Positions 28,003-39,503 of a stretch of 64,000 nucleotides of DNA are shown here, in pieces (position 1 is the stretch's first letter; each line of letters opens with the position of its first letter). The notes beneath the pieces are model-generated. The model did not search any database. It was not told where the DNA came from and worked only from the letters and a program-made list of their open reading frames with translations. The DNA comes from an uncultured Pelagibacteraceae bacterium (GTDB lineage Bacteria > Pseudomonadota > Alphaproteobacteria > Pelagibacterales > Pelagibacteraceae), in the NCBI GenBank assembly GCA_902567945.1, contig CACFOC010000002.1, forward strand, positions 37,436-101,435. The letters run 5' to 3'. The position numbers and the translations under genes were made by a program.

Positions 28003-28642
28003 CTAAAATGAGAGTAAGTCGCGATCTTGCATATTCATAAAATTCTCTTTGTAAATTTTTTAATGATAAAGTTTGAATATAAAAATCTTTTGCTTTCAAA
28101 TATTCATTCTTAGAAGAAAAATAATCTCCTAATAATAACAAAGCATGCGGCTTCCATATAGAATCCTTGTTTATTAGAGGATTTAACGAATCTAACATTT
28201 TTACTTCATCTATAGAATCTGACTCAAATAAAGCTTTCTTAAAAATTAATAAATCCTTAATCTCTTTTTCAAATTTATTCTCTTTTAAGATGTGGTCAAA
28301 AATATTTAATAGTTCTTTTTGATCCTGAATTAAATTTTCATTTAATATTATAAAAAACGCTAAAGTAGAATATGTTTCATTATTTGAAAAAATTATTTCC
28401 TTTAAAATATTAGTTGCTTTATCTATTTCATTATTTTCTAAATATACTTTAGCGTTGATATAACTATTTGATAAATTAATGATTTTTTTTTCTTTAAAAT
28501 TTAAATAAAATGTTACTGAAGAAAGCGTGACTATTATAAAAATAATAGAACTTAAAATTAAAATTTTATTACTTTGATAAAATCTTTTTAATTTTGATTT
28601 TTCTGTAACATCATACTGCGTTTCTAATAAATTTTGATTCAT
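27995..28642 (-). CDS. TPR/YfgM-like membrane-anchored protein
   Basis: Single N-terminal TM plus TPR-like helices; adjacent to bamB, as is common for YfgM-type proteins. Confidence 0.65.
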   Translation of the reverse strand: MNQNLLETQYDVTEKSKLKRFYQSNKILILSSIIFIIVTLSSVTFYLNFKEKKIINLSNSYINAKVYLENNEIDKATNILKEIIFSNNETYSTLAFFIILNENLIQDQKELLNIFDHILKENKFEKEIKDLLIFKKALFESDSIDEVKMLDSLNPLINKDSIWKPHALLLLGDYFSSKNEYLKAKDFYIQTLSLKNLQREFYEYARSRLTLILDE

Positions 28643-28669
28643 TTAAATAAATTCATTAAAATTAAAGTT

Positions 28670-29452
28670 TTATTTATTGTACACATTATTTGACGAAGGA
28701 AATTTTTTATTTTTAATATCTTGACTGTATTTTTTTACACTAATTTCAATCATCTTTTTTACATTAGAATATTTTCTTACAAATTTTGGATGAAAGTTGC
28801 TCAATCCAATCATATCATCTGTGACTAGTATTTGACCATCACAATGTCTGGATGCACCAATTCCTATAGTAGGAACTTTTACTTGATTAGTAATTTCTTT
28901 TGCTAAACTTTCTATTACACACTCTATTACAATAGCAAAAACTCCACATTCTGAAAGTACAATAGCATCTTCTAAAATTGTTTTTCGCTGATTAATATTT
29001 TTTCCTTTTGTTTTAAAATTTACTGCATGCTGTGGAAGTAGTCCAATATGACCCATTACTGGAATTTTTTTCTTTATTAAATGTTTTATAATGCCAGATA
29101 TCTTTTTTCCTCCCTCAAGTTTAACAGCATGACATTTTGTTTCTTTAATAACTCTCTTTGCATTTTTAAATGCTAAAAATTTGTTACTATATGTTTTGTA
29201 AGGCATATCAAAAACTATTAGACTTTTCTTTGCTGCTCTTTTTACTGCTTTTGCGTGCAAAAGCATAGTTTCAAATTTAACATCTCTGGTTGTTTTAGAT
29301 CCGTATAGAACCATACCAACTGAATCACCGACTAAAATTATATCACAGTATTTATCGAGAATTTTTGCTATAGGCTCAGAATATGCGGTCAAACATACGA
29401 TTGGACTTTTGTATTTTTTTTTTAAAATACTTTTGATTTGTCTGTTAAACAT
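28670..29452 (-). CDS. panB: 3-methyl-2-oxobutanoate hydroxymethyltransferase
   Basis: VCLTAYSEPIAKIL, ILVGDSVGMVLYG, AVKLEGG, VMGHIGLLPQ, GIGASRHCDGQILVTDDMIGL. Confidence 0.95.
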   Translation of the reverse strand: MFNRQIKSILKKKYKSPIVCLTAYSEPIAKILDKYCDIILVGDSVGMVLYGSKTTRDVKFETMLLHAKAVKRAAKKSLIVFDMPYKTYSNKFLAFKNAKRVIKETKCHAVKLEGGKKISGIIKHLIKKKIPVMGHIGLLPQHAVNFKTKGKNINQRKTILEDAIVLSECGVFAIVIECVIESLAKEITNQVKVPTIGIGASRHCDGQILVTDDMIGLSNFHPKFVRKYSNVKKMIEISVKKYSQDIKNKKFPSSNNVYNK

Positions 29453-29454
29453 TT

Positions 29455-29883
29455 CTATGGGGTTAATATATTAAGTTTTTCTTGTAATACTTTTTGTTTT
29501 AAACATAAAGATTCACAAGCCATATTAAATTTTTCCAATAATTTTTTTGCTTCTTCGTAGTCAGATAATTTAATTTTAAGCATAGTAAGAAGATAAATGG
29601 CCTCTTCATTTTTAGGATTAAGTAACAGAACTTTATTTAAATTACTTTCCATCTCGTAATCATTTTCAGACTCATCAAAAATTTTAGCTAAATATAAATA
29701 TGATTTTTCACTTTTTGGATTAAACACCAAATCTCTTTCAAAAAAAAATTTTGAATCATCATATTTTTTATCATCAAATAATTTTTTCCCTTCATCAAAA
29801 TATTCAGATTGTGCAGCAAATGCACCTGAAACTGTGAACAGGAATATGACAAAAATTTTTAATAAAAATAAGTTGATTTTCAT
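29455..29883 (-). CDS. exported TPR-repeat protein
   Basis: Signal peptide MKINLFLLKIFVIFLFTVSGAFAAQ and TPR-like repeats; listed ORF extends to 29925. Confidence 0.65.
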   Translation of the reverse strand: MKINLFLLKIFVIFLFTVSGAFAAQSEYFDEGKKLFDDKKYDDSKFFFERDLVFNPKSEKSYLYLAKIFDESENDYEMESNLNKVLLLNPKNEEAIYLLTMLKIKLSDYEEAKKLLEKFNMACESLCLKQKVLQEKLNILTP

Positions 29884-29949
29884 TATGTATTTATAAATTA
29901 ATAATATAATTATATTATGTATCATACTTTTAAAAAATTAAAGAGCTTT

Positions 29950-30558
29950 TCAAATTCCCTTGCAATAAATGTAAATTTCTTTTGACTCTTTTTTGCTTGA
30001 TAATGGTTTATATTTAACTACTTTTTTAAAGTATTTTTTGGCATTTTTATTGATTTCTTCAAATACTGACCCCATAAATAATTTTGATAAAAAAACTCCA
30101 TCTTTGTTTAAAATTTTTAAGGCTAGATCCATAGCCCTTAGACATAGTTCTCCTGTTTTGTACGAGTCTAGATTTTTATTCCCAGAAGTGTTTGCTGCCA
30201 TATCTGATATTACAACATCGATTTTTTTTTGAAAAAAGCCAAAAATTTTAATTTCAATTTTTGAATCTAGTAAGTCTCCTTGCATAAATTCAACTCTTTC
30301 TATTTTTTCCATTAATTTAGTATCAATGGCAAGAATTTTACCATCAAATATTTTTTCTCTTGCTGCTTGTGACCATCCGCCGGGAAATGATCCTAAATCT
30401 AAAAGATTTGTTTTTTTATGTAAAAATTTAAACTTTTTATTCATCTCTATTAGTTTAAAAGCTGACCTTGATCTATAACCCTGCGCTTTGGATTTTTTAA
30501 AATATGGATCCCTATGCTGTTTAATTATCCAGTTTTTTGAAATTTTATTTTTTTTCAA
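29950..30558 (-). CDS. rlmE: 23S rRNA 2'-O-ribose methyltransferase (FtsJ/RrmJ)
   Basis: GYRSRSAFKLIEMN, LLDLGSFPGGWSQAA, DVVISDMAANTSGN. Confidence 0.93.
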   Translation of the reverse strand: MKKNKISKNWIIKQHRDPYFKKSKAQGYRSRSAFKLIEMNKKFKFLHKKTNLLDLGSFPGGWSQAAREKIFDGKILAIDTKLMEKIERVEFMQGDLLDSKIEIKIFGFFQKKIDVVISDMAANTSGNKNLDSYKTGELCLRAMDLALKILNKDGVFLSKLFMGSVFEEINKNAKKYFKKVVKYKPLSSKKESKEIYIYCKGI

Positions 30559-30579
30559 TTAATTCTACTATTTTTATAA

Positions 30580-31374
30580 TTAAAGTATATCTTCTGTATC
30601 TTCTTCACTTAGACGGATAAAAGATTTTTTATTTAATCTTCTATAATGAAAAAAACTTAGTGGTATTAACAGTACATAAATTACTCCAGTAAAAAATAGA
30701 GTCTCGAATGTATAAAAAATTATAAGACTTACATAAATTCCAATACCTAATAATAAAAATATTGCTAAATGCCTTGGTATTATAATTCTTTTTAATGAAT
30801 AAGTTGGTACTTTGCTTACCATTAATATAGATGTTATTAGAATTGCACCTGAACTCAAGACTGCATAGTTTTCAAATTGAATTAAATTAGTTAAATTTAA
30901 TATTAAGGGAAGCAATACTAAGCCAGCCGCAGCAGGAGACGGCACTCCTTCAAAAAAATTTATTTTCCAATTTTCATTTTCATCTATAGTAGTTAAGTTA
31001 AATCTAGCTAATCTAAGAGCACAACAAACGGTATAAATTAAAACAAACATCCATCCAAATTTTCCAACTTCATTTAAAGCCCAAAAATACATTATAAATC
31101 CAGGAGCAACTCCAAAGCTTATTACGTCGGTAAGTGAATCCAATTCTTTACCCACTTTTGAAGTTCCTTTAATTAATCTAGCTACTCTACCATCTAGCGT
31201 ATCAAGGATCGCAGCAAACCCTATTGCTATAACTGCCATCGAATAATTTAAATCTATTGCAAACTTGATTGAACTTAACCCTAAACAAACTCCAAAAATT
31301 GTTAAAGCATTTGGTAAAAGTGATTTAGGATTTTTTTTTGGAATTAATTTAAAATCTTTTTTATTTTCAATCAT
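30580..31374 (-). CDS. pssA: CDP-diacylglycerol-serine O-phosphatidyltransferase
   Basis: CDP-alcohol phosphatidyltransferase motif DTLDGRVARLIKGTSKVGKELDSLTDVISFGVAPG; start set at MIENKKDF. Confidence 0.93.
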   Translation of the reverse strand: MIENKKDFKLIPKKNPKSLLPNALTIFGVCLGLSSIKFAIDLNYSMAVIAIGFAAILDTLDGRVARLIKGTSKVGKELDSLTDVISFGVAPGFIMYFWALNEVGKFGWMFVLIYTVCCALRLARFNLTTIDENENWKINFFEGVPSPAAAGLVLLPLILNLTNLIQFENYAVLSSGAILITSILMVSKVPTYSLKRIIIPRHLAIFLLLGIGIYVSLIIFYTFETLFFTGVIYVLLIPLSFFHYRRLNKKSFIRLSEEDTEDIL

Positions 31375-31375
31375 A

Positions 31376-32026
31376 TTATTTTCTTTTAGCCAAAATAGTT
31401 TCACCAGCAATCGTGTTTTGATTTGGTTTTACCATTAACTCAAAATTTTCAAAATATAAATCTACCCTACTTCCAAATCTTATAATTCCAAATCTGTCTC
31501 CCTGTTTAATATCTTCGTTTTCTTTAACTTCACAGACAATTCTTCTAGCAATTAATCCTGCTATTTGAACTAAAATTATTTCTTGTCCATTGGAACTTTT
31601 TACGCTGATATAGTTTCTTTCATTTTCTTCGCTAGCTTTATCTAATGATGCATTTATATATTTGCCTGGTTTATAAAATATTTTATTAATTTTTCCTGAG
31701 ATTGGTATTCTATTAACATGACAATTGAAGACATTCATAAAAATACTTACTCTGGTATATTTTTTTTTTTCTAATCCTAACTCATTTGGTCCATCAACTT
31801 CGGTTATTTGTGATATAACTCCATCAGCAGGACTAATTAAGTAATTTTCATCTTGAATAGTAAATCTTTCTGGATCTCTAAAGAAGTAATAAACCCATAT
31901 TGTTAAAATTAAACTTATTATTCCTAAAAAATTAGAAATTAATAAAAGGATAAATGTTATAGCAGCAGCTATGGCTAAAAACCTATAACCTTCTTTATGT
32001 AGCTTTGGAAACAAAATGTCTATCAT
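31376..32026 (-). CDS. psd: phosphatidylserine decarboxylase proenzyme
   Basis: ISPADGVISQI, NVFNCHVNRIPISG, FGSRVDLYF. Confidence 0.93.
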   Translation of the reverse strand: MIDILFPKLHKEGYRFLAIAAAITFILLLISNFLGIISLILTIWVYYFFRDPERFTIQDENYLISPADGVISQITEVDGPNELGLEKKKYTRVSIFMNVFNCHVNRIPISGKINKIFYKPGKYINASLDKASEENERNYISVKSSNGQEIILVQIAGLIARRIVCEVKENEDIKQGDRFGIIRFGSRVDLYFENFELMVKPNQNTIAGETILAKRK

Positions 32027-32088
32027 ACCAATATATTTTGTAATTTTATGTTAATATGTATATTAAGTAACGAAATTCAATTAATAAA

Positions 32089-33303
32089 ATGGCAAAAATT
32101 AAAGTAAAAAACCCAGTAGTTGAACTAGACGGCGATGAAATGACAAGAATAATATGGGATTTCATCAAAAAAAAACTAATTTTGCCTTATCTAGATTTAA
32201 AAATTCAATATTTCGATTTAGGTATTAAAAATCGAGATAAGACATCAGACAAAGTGACTGTTGAATGTGCTAATGCAATAAGAGATATAGGGGTCGGTAT
32301 AAAATGCGCAACAATAACTCCAGATGAAAACCGTGTAAAAGAATTTAAATTAAAAAAAATGTGGAGATCGCCAAATGGAACAATTAGAAATATTTTGGGT
32401 GGAACTGTTTTTAGAGAACCTATAATTTGTAAAAACATTCCAAAATTAGTACCAAGTTGGACTAATCCAATTGTAATTGGAAGGCATGCTTTTGGTGATC
32501 AGTATAGAGCAACAGATTTTAAAGTTCCAGGAAAAGGAAAATTAGAAATAAAATGGACCTCAGAAGATGGAAAAGAAAAAAAAGAGTTTGAAGTTTTTAA
32601 TTTCAGTGGCCCCGGTGTTGCTTTATCAATGTATAACTTAGATAAATCTATTAAAGATTTTGCCAGAGCATGTATGAATTATGGTTTGAACAGGAAATGG
32701 CCAGTTTATCTTTCGACTAAAAATACAATTTTAAAAAAGTATGATGGTAGATTTAAAGACTTATTTCAGGAAGTTTATGAAAATGAATTTCAAGAAAAAT
32801 TTAAAGAAAGAAAAATAACTTACGAGCATAGACTTATAGATGACATGGTAGCATGCGCAATGAAGTGGAATGGAAATTATATTTGGGCGTGTAAAAATTA
32901 TGATGGTGATGTACAATCTGATACAATTGCTCAAGGATTTGGTTCTCTTGGTTTAATGACTAGTATTTTAATGTCTCCAGACGGCAAAACTATAGAATCA
33001 GAAGCCGCGCATGGAACTGTCACTAGACATTATAGAATACATCAACAAGGTAAGGAAACTTCCACAAATCCTATTGCTTCTATTTTTGCGTGGGCTAGAG
33101 GTTTGTATCATAGAGGAAAAATAGATGGTAACGAAGATTTAAAAAAATTTGTTAAAACTTTAGAAAAAGTTTGTATACAGGCAGTTGAAAATGGCTCAAT
33201 GACCAAAGATCTAGCCATGCTTATTGGAAAAAATCAAAAGTATCTTAGTACAAATCAATTTCTTGAAGTTATAGATTCTAATTTAAAAAAAAATCTTAAT
33301 TAA
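32089..33303 (+). CDS. icd: NADP-dependent isocitrate dehydrogenase
   Basis: [62 protein letters not shown]. Confidence 0.96.
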   Translation: MAKIKVKNPVVELDGDEMTRIIWDFIKKKLILPYLDLKIQYFDLGIKNRDKTSDKVTVECANAIRDIGVGIKCATITPDENRVKEFKLKKMWRSPNGTIRNILGGTVFREPIICKNIPKLVPSWTNPIVIGRHAFGDQYRATDFKVPGKGKLEIKWTSEDGKEKKEFEVFNFSGPGVALSMYNLDKSIKDFARACMNYGLNRKWPVYLSTKNTILKKYDGRFKDLFQEVYENEFQEKFKERKITYEHRLIDDMVACAMKWNGNYIWACKNYDGDVQSDTIAQGFGSLGLMTSILMSPDGKTIESEAAHGTVTRHYRIHQQGKETSTNPIASIFAWARGLYHRGKIDGNEDLKKFVKTLEKVCIQAVENGSMTKDLAMLIGKNQKYLSTNQFLEVIDSNLKKNLN

Positions 33304-35971
33304 TTTTTTTACTTAAACTTTCAATAGCTTTCTCAATTTTATCTTTGTTAGATCCACCAGCTTGTGCAAAATCTTTTCTTCCCCCTCCACCTTTTCCACC
33401 TAAGATTTCAGAAGCAATTTTTACAAGTGTCACTGCATTAAATTTTTCAGTTAATTGATTTGTAACACCGACAGCAACACCAACTTTTCCTTCAAAAATA
33501 GCAAATGCAACTACAATACCCTCTTTTATCTCTTTTTTGCTTTGATCTATTATATTTCTTAATTCTTTCGGCGGAAAATCGGTGAGAACTTGATTTCTTA
33601 GAGTAAACGATCCTATTTTTTTATCGTTAATAACATTTTTACTTTTATTTCTAATAATATTTTGAATTTTAATCGTTTCTAATTGTTTGTTTAGATTTTT
33701 AACATTTTCGGTAAGCTCAAGATTGCTATGGTATTCAGGTTCAATTTTATATTTTAACAATTCTTTTTTAATTAAATCTATTTGTTCTTTTAGATTTTCT
33801 TCTTTTAAAGATTTATCTTTTTTTAAATTTTTTTCATAATCTTCTAACTGCTTATCTCTTAAAGCCTCTACTCTTCTGACGCCAGCAGCGATTGATGATT
33901 GGTTTATTATCTTAAATTTACCAATATCTTTCGTATTTCTAACATGTGTACCTCCGCAAAGTTCAGTTGAAAAATAATTACCATTTTCTTTACCCATTGA
34001 CAAAACTCTAACTTCATCCCCATATTTTTCACCGAACATTGCTAGAGCACCTTTTTCAACTGCCTCTTTGGGCGTCATAATTCTAGTTTTAACATCAGCA
34101 GCAGTATTAACCATGTCATTTACATACATTTCTATTTTTTCAATTTCCTTTTTTTCAATAGGTTTGTTGTGACTAAAATCAAATCTAAGTTTTTCAGGAC
34201 TTACTAGAGAACCTTTTTGAGTCACGTGCTTACCAAGAGTTCTTCGCAAAGCCTCATGAAGTAAATGTGTTGCTGAGTGATAAGCTCTAGCATTATTTCT
34301 TCTATTAACATCAATTTCCATATTTACACTTTGATTGACTTTCAAAACACCTTTTTCAATTTTTCCTAAATGAACATAAAGATCACCCATTTTTTTTTGT
34401 GTATCTTCAATAATGACTTTACAATCATTAGAATAAATTATTCCTCTATCACCAACCTGACCACCTGACTCAGCATAAAAAGGTGTTTGGTTTGTTATTA
34501 TCTCTACTTTATCGCCAGTTTTTGCTTCTTTAATAAAATCTTTACCTTTTGATATTTTAAGAATAACTCCTTCTAATTTATCAAATTCATAACCTAAAAA
34601 TTCTGTAGGATTAAGTTGTTCTCTAATTTTAAACCACTTCTCTTCTAAGGATTGATCTCCAGATCCTTTCCAATTCGCACGAGCTAGTTTTTTACTTTTT
34701 TCCATTTCTTTATCAAAACCAGCATTATCAACTCTTATATTCTTATTTTTTAAAATATCTGCGGTAAGATCTAGTGGAAATCCATAAGTATCATATAATT
34801 TAAAAGCAACTTCACCTGGAAAAGAATTATTTTTTACCTTGTTTAGATTGTCGTTTAAAATTTCAATACCTCTATTAAGCAATAAAGAAAATTTTTCCTC
34901 TTCTGTCTTTAGCGTCTCTATAATTAAAGGTTCTGCTCTCTCTAACTCAGGATAGGAATCTGACATTTCTTTAATTAATGTGGGTACCATTTTATAAAAA
35001 ATTGCTTCTTTACTCCCTAGTGTATGTGAATGTCTCATTCCTCTTCTCATTATTCTTCTTAAAACATAACCTCTTCCTTCATTTGAAGGCAAAACTCCTT
35101 CTGCTATCAAAAATGAACTTGCTCTAAGATGATCCGCTATAACTCTATGGCTAGCTATATTTTCTTTTGTAACCTTAGTTTTAGTTAAACTTGAAGAAGC
35201 TTCGATTAAAATTTTAAAATGATCAGTTTCATAATTGTCATGAGTACCTTGTAGTAAAGCTGAAATTCTTTCTAAACCCATTCCAGTATCTACTGATGGT
35301 TTTGGAAGACTTATCCTTTTATCTTTTGAAACCTGTTCGAATTGCATAAATACCAGGTTCCATATTTCTATAAAACGATCTCCATCTTGATCTTTGCTTC
35401 CTGGTGGACCGCCTTTTAAATTCTCTCCATGATCATAAAAAATTTCAGAACATGGTCCACAAGGACCTATATCTCCCATCGACCAAAAATTATCACTTGT
35501 AGATATTTTGTAAATTCTGCTTTCTGGCAAACCTGCAATTTTTTTCCATAAATTAAAAGTTTCTTTATCTTCTGAATATACACTTACACTAAGCTTATCT
35601 TTTGATATTTTAAATTCTTTGGTAATCAAGTTCCATGCTAATTCAATAGCAACATCTTTAAAGTAATCTCCGAATGAAAAATTTCCCAACATTTCAAAAA
35701 ATGTATGATGTCTTGGTGTGTAGCCAACATTTTCTAGGTCGTTATGTTTTCCTCCGGCCCTGACGCACTTTTGAGATGTTACTGCTCTCCTGTAATCTCT
35801 TTTTTCAAGGCCTGTAAAAACATTTTTAAATTGAACCATTCCAGAATTGGTAAACATTAATGTTGGGTCATTACTTGGAACTAAATTACTAGAATCCACC
35901 ATTGTGTGTTCTTTGTTTGAAAAGTAATTTAAAAAAGATTTTCTTACATTTTTTAATGTTTTTTCAGTCAT
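33296..35971 (-). CDS. alaS: alanyl-tRNA synthetase
   Basis: [65 protein letters not shown]. Confidence 0.97.
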   Translation of the reverse strand: MTEKTLKNVRKSFLNYFSNKEHTMVDSSNLVPSNDPTLMFTNSGMVQFKNVFTGLEKRDYRRAVTSQKCVRAGGKHNDLENVGYTPRHHTFFEMLGNFSFGDYFKDVAIELAWNLITKEFKISKDKLSVSVYSEDKETFNLWKKIAGLPESRIYKISTSDNFWSMGDIGPCGPCSEIFYDHGENLKGGPPGSKDQDGDRFIEIWNLVFMQFEQVSKDKRISLPKPSVDTGMGLERISALLQGTHDNYETDHFKILIEASSSLTKTKVTKENIASHRVIADHLRASSFLIAEGVLPSNEGRGYVLRRIMRRGMRHSHTLGSKEAIFYKMVPTLIKEMSDSYPELERAEPLIIETLKTEEEKFSLLLNRGIEILNDNLNKVKNNSFPGEVAFKLYDTYGFPLDLTADILKNKNIRVDNAGFDKEMEKSKKLARANWKGSGDQSLEEKWFKIREQLNPTEFLGYEFDKLEGVILKISKGKDFIKEAKTGDKVEIITNQTPFYAESGGQVGDRGIIYSNDCKVIIEDTQKKMGDLYVHLGKIEKGVLKVNQSVNMEIDVNRRNNARAYHSATHLLHEALRRTLGKHVTQKGSLVSPEKLRFDFSHNKPIEKKEIEKIEMYVNDMVNTAADVKTRIMTPKEAVEKGALAMFGEKYGDEVRVLSMGKENGNYFSTELCGGTHVRNTKDIGKFKIINQSSIAAGVRRVEALRDKQLEDYEKNLKKDKSLKEENLKEQIDLIKKELLKYKIEPEYHSNLELTENVKNLNKQLETIKIQNIIRNKSKNVINDKKIGSFTLRNQVLTDFPPKELRNIIDQSKKEIKEGIVVAFAIFEGKVGVAVGVTNQLTEKFNAVTLVKIASEILGGKGGGGRKDFAQAGGSNKDKIEKAIESLSKKIN

Positions 35972-36013
35972 CTATCTTATAAATACAGCTTTTTAGAATG
36001 ATGTCTAGATATG

Positions 36014-36043
36014 AAGAAAGGCGCCTAAATTGGCGCCTTTCTT
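36014..36043 (-). terminator. Rho-independent-type terminator downstream of recA
   Basis: Perfect 12-bp stem AAGAAAGGCGCC / GGCGCCTTTCTT with a 6-nt loop between recA and alaS. Confidence 0.8.
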
Positions 36044-36066
36044 AAGAGAGCGATAATTGTAATTAT

Positions 36067-37164
36067 TTAATTTTTTTTGGTAGGTTCTGTTTTCTCTGCT
36101 ACAGGGTTTCCTTCTATCTTTTTAGCAATTAATCCAGCTTTAGTTCTAATTGCCATTTCAATTTCTGCTGCTACTTTAGGGTTTTTTTCAAGAAAAATTT
36201 TGGTATTTTCCCTGCCTTGACCAATTTTTTCACCTTTGTAAGCATACCAAGCTCCTGCTTTTTCGACTATATTGGCCTTAGCTCCTAAATCAACAAGCTC
36301 ACCTACTTTGCTAATACCTTTTCCATACATTAAATCAAATTCAACTACTTTAAATGGTGGTGAAACTTTATTTTTAACTACTTTGACCCTTGTTGAATTT
36401 CCAATAATTTGGTCTTTGTCTTTAATTGCTCCAATTCTTCTTATATCCATTCTGACAGACGAATAGAATTTTAAAGCATTTCCTCCTGATGTAGTTTCAG
36501 GATTGCCAAACATAACACCAATTTTCATTCTAATTTGATTTATAAATATAACCATAGTGTTGGTATTTGCGATTGAACTAGTTAACTTTCTAAGAGCTTG
36601 ACTCATCAACCTAGATTGTAATCCTACATGATGATCGCCCATTTCGCCTTCAAGTTCAGCTCTTGGAGTTAATGCTGCTACTGAATCTATAACCAAAACT
36701 GAGATCGATCCTGATCTAATCAAAGTATCTGCTATTTCCAAAGCCTGTTCACCTGTATCTGGTTGAGATATTAAAAGCTCTTCAGTTTTAACACCCAATT
36801 TTTTTGCATAAACCGGATCTAAAGCATGTTCGGCGTCAACAAATCCACATATTCCACCAGTTTTTTGTGACTCAGCTATCACTTGCAAGGCTAAAGTTGT
36901 CTTTCCTGAGGATTCTGGACCATAAATTTCTACAACTCTTCCTTTTGGTAAACCACCAATCCCGAGGGCAAGATCTAAACTTAAAGATCCTGTTGATATA
37001 GCCTCGATGTTCATAGCGGCTTTTTGGCCAAGCTTCATCACCGAGCCTTTTCCAAAATTTTCATCAATTTGACTGATTGCTGCTTCTAAAGCCTTATTTT
37101 TCTCTTTGTTTTCTGCTTCTTGATTTTTACCTGATTTTACTATTTTTAAGTTATTTTTAGTCAT
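36067..37164 (-). CDS. recA: recombinase A
   Basis: [68 protein letters not shown]. Confidence 0.98.
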   Translation of the reverse strand: MTKNNLKIVKSGKNQEAENKEKNKALEAAISQIDENFGKGSVMKLGQKAAMNIEAISTGSLSLDLALGIGGLPKGRVVEIYGPESSGKTTLALQVIAESQKTGGICGFVDAEHALDPVYAKKLGVKTEELLISQPDTGEQALEIADTLIRSGSISVLVIDSVAALTPRAELEGEMGDHHVGLQSRLMSQALRKLTSSIANTNTMVIFINQIRMKIGVMFGNPETTSGGNALKFYSSVRMDIRRIGAIKDKDQIIGNSTRVKVVKNKVSPPFKVVEFDLMYGKGISKVGELVDLGAKANIVEKAGAWYAYKGEKIGQGRENTKIFLEKNPKVAAEIEMAIRTKAGLIAKKIEGNPVAEKTEPTKKN

Positions 37165-37213
37165 AATTTACCTTTTTTTTTTAAAATTTAGTTAACGAAT
37201 CACATCTTTAAAT

Positions 37214-37228
37214 GTACACATTTTGTTC
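37214..37228 (-). promoter_or_regulatory. putative SOS/LexA-type box upstream of recA
   Basis: Minus strand GAAC-AAAATGT-GTAC; one mismatch to the alphaproteobacterial GAAC-N7-GAAC pattern. Confidence 0.4.
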
Positions 37229-37291
37229 TTTTTATCAATAGTTAATTAAATCCAATAAATTCAATGTTTTTTTAAAAGAATAGAAGAATTT

Positions 37292-38575
37292 TTACTTTAT
37301 CAAGTTTAGTTGTCTAGCTGTAAGTCTTCCTATTGCTGCTAATAAATCAAATTGAGATATCAAAAAATTTCTTTCCGCGCTTGCTAAATCGATTCTAGAA
37401 TTTAATAAAATTGTACGCGATTGAATAACTTCTAAAGTAGTTCTGCTGTTTCCTGATTCATACTCTAAAGTTATTCCTTCGTTTGCAATTTCTGCTGCTT
37501 TTACTTGTGACCTTATCGATTCTAATACACTTCTAGAAGTTATATAGTTAGACCAAGCATTAGCTATATTAGTTTCGTTTTGTCTCTTTTGATCTTGAAA
37601 TAAAAGCTCTTTTTGGTTTCTAAGCTCTTTTGTTTTTCTTAAACCATATAAATTGCTACCCCCAGCAAATAAAGGCCATGTTGCTGTTGCGGTTACCGTT
37701 TGTTGTGTTCTGTCATTCACTGTCGCACTAATATCATCCTGTTCCGCTACCTTGTAAGACAAGGTTGCTGATGGTGAAAGTTCTGATCTTGCAATAACTA
37801 CATCTAATTTGGACTGCTTATATTCTAGCTTTGCTATTTGCAAGTCAGGATTCTCTGAATTAGATATACTGTAAGCTGCAGCTAAACTTTCGGGTAAATT
37901 CAAATTAATTTCTTTTACTTCCTTAATATTTTTTATGTCTTTTTTTCCAGTTATTTTAATAAAGTTTGCTCTACTAGTTACTAAATCATTTTGAGCTGTA
38001 ATTAACTGAGCATTAGCGCCAGCAAAAGAAGATTCTGACTGTGCCAAGTCTGTTAAATTGATTTCACCTTTTTCCAGCCTATTTTGATCAGTTTCAACCT
38101 GTCTCTCCAGTAAATCAACGTTCATTAAATTAATATTTACTTTTTTTCTGTTTAACAATAAATCAGTGTGTGCTTTTGCTGCTTCTAATAAAATTTCTTG
38201 CTCAATTTTTTTAAGTTTAAATTCTGCTAAAGTTTGTCCATATTGTTTTTTTTTTAAATTTGCAACTCCACTAAATCCTTGAAAAACTTTTTGTTCCACA
38301 GTTACAGATTGTTCAGATGGTCGGAAATTTGTATCACTTCCAGGTACTTTATTATCTTGCTCTCCTACATAGCCTGAAATTGTAACGCTTGGCAAAAACT
38401 CACTGATGGCTCCTCTTCTTTCTTCTTTAGATGCTCTCATGCTTGCTCTTTCTGCATTTAATTTAGGATTGTTTAAATAGGCTGAGTTTAAAGAATCAAG
38501 TAAGGTATCCGCTTTTAAGAGATTAATCTTTAAAGCTAATATTAAAACTAATAAAATTTTAAATAAAAACTTCAT
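37292..38575 (-). CDS. TolC family outer membrane efflux protein
   Basis: Signal peptide; TolC-like coiled-coil repeats (QSVTVEQKVFQGFSGVANLKKKQYG; LFAGGSNLYGLRKTKELRNQKE). Confidence 0.88.
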   Translation of the reverse strand: MKFLFKILLVLILALKINLLKADTLLDSLNSAYLNNPKLNAERASMRASKEERRGAISEFLPSVTISGYVGEQDNKVPGSDTNFRPSEQSVTVEQKVFQGFSGVANLKKKQYGQTLAEFKLKKIEQEILLEAAKAHTDLLLNRKKVNINLMNVDLLERQVETDQNRLEKGEINLTDLAQSESSFAGANAQLITAQNDLVTSRANFIKITGKKDIKNIKEVKEINLNLPESLAAAYSISNSENPDLQIAKLEYKQSKLDVVIARSELSPSATLSYKVAEQDDISATVNDRTQQTVTATATWPLFAGGSNLYGLRKTKELRNQKELLFQDQKRQNETNIANAWSNYITSRSVLESIRSQVKAAEIANEGITLEYESGNSRTTLEVIQSRTILLNSRIDLASAERNFLISQFDLLAAIGRLTARQLNLIK

Positions 38576-38582
38576 TTAACTA

Positions 38583-39503
38583 CTACCTAAACAATATTTT
38601 TTTAACTTCATGATTTTTTTTCAATAACATAACTACTGATGCAGATTTACTTAAATCTTTTAGCATTTGCAAAGTAATTCTTTGGTAAAACATAATAAAA
38701 CGCTTTATTTGATTATAGGTCATTATTTTTTTATTTAAATGCGACCTTTTTTTTAATTTTGTTTCTTGTAATAATCTCCACTTAAAGACCATATCAAAAC
38801 TAGGCACTTTCAGAAAAATTAAATGATCTATCATGGAAAAAACTTTTTTATATTCTTTTTTAAGTTTTTCATTTACCTGCTTTCTCCATATCAACCTTCT
38901 ATCCTCTTTTTTTTCAAGAATGTTTATTGGTTTTTTTATTAAAGAATTAGATTGAGGTTTTGCTCCAACGCACCACCCTTCTAATATAACTATTTCTGGT
39001 TTTTTGCTTATTTTTGACCAATATTTATTTTTCATACGATCATCTGTAGATTTATCAAATTTTGGTATTTTGAATTCTTTAAATTTATTTTTTTTCATAT
39101 TATTAAAAAAAAATTTTACTAACCTGATGTCATGAGTTCCAGGAACACCTCTCGTTTTGAATAAGGGATGAATTTGCTTTGACATTATATTTCTTTCGTT
39201 CAAAGTTTTATAAAAGTGATCAATTGAAGCAACGCGAACATTTCTTTTAAAAAATTTATTTAAAATAATTTTTAAAATACCTGTTATTGTTGTTTTTCCA
39301 GATCCTTGTCCTCCTGATAAACCTAAAAATAAAGTTTTTCCTTTTTCTTTATATTTTTTTTCGATCCAAAATGAAATTGGTATATAATTTTTCTTAAGAT
39401 TATTTATGTTTGTAATTTTGGATTTGTTAATAATTTTTTCCTTTTTTAAAAATTTTAAATAATCTTTTTTTACCTTTAAAAAACAATCTTCAGCTTCTTT
39501 CAT
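38583..39503 (-). CDS. P-loop kinase, D-glycerate 3-kinase/Tda10-like
   Basis: LGLSGGQGSGKTTI Walker A; ASIDHFYKT; HPLFKTRGVPGTHD; VILEGWCVGAKPQ. Confidence 0.72.
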   Translation of the reverse strand: MKEAEDCFLKVKKDYLKFLKKEKIINKSKITNINNLKKNYIPISFWIEKKYKEKGKTLFLGLSGGQGSGKTTITGILKIILNKFFKRNVRVASIDHFYKTLNERNIMSKQIHPLFKTRGVPGTHDIRLVKFFFNNMKKNKFKEFKIPKFDKSTDDRMKNKYWSKISKKPEIVILEGWCVGAKPQSNSLIKKPINILEKKEDRRLIWRKQVNEKLKKEYKKVFSMIDHLIFLKVPSFDMVFKWRLLQETKLKKRSHLNKKIMTYNQIKRFIMFYQRITLQMLKDLSKSASVVMLLKKNHEVKKILFR

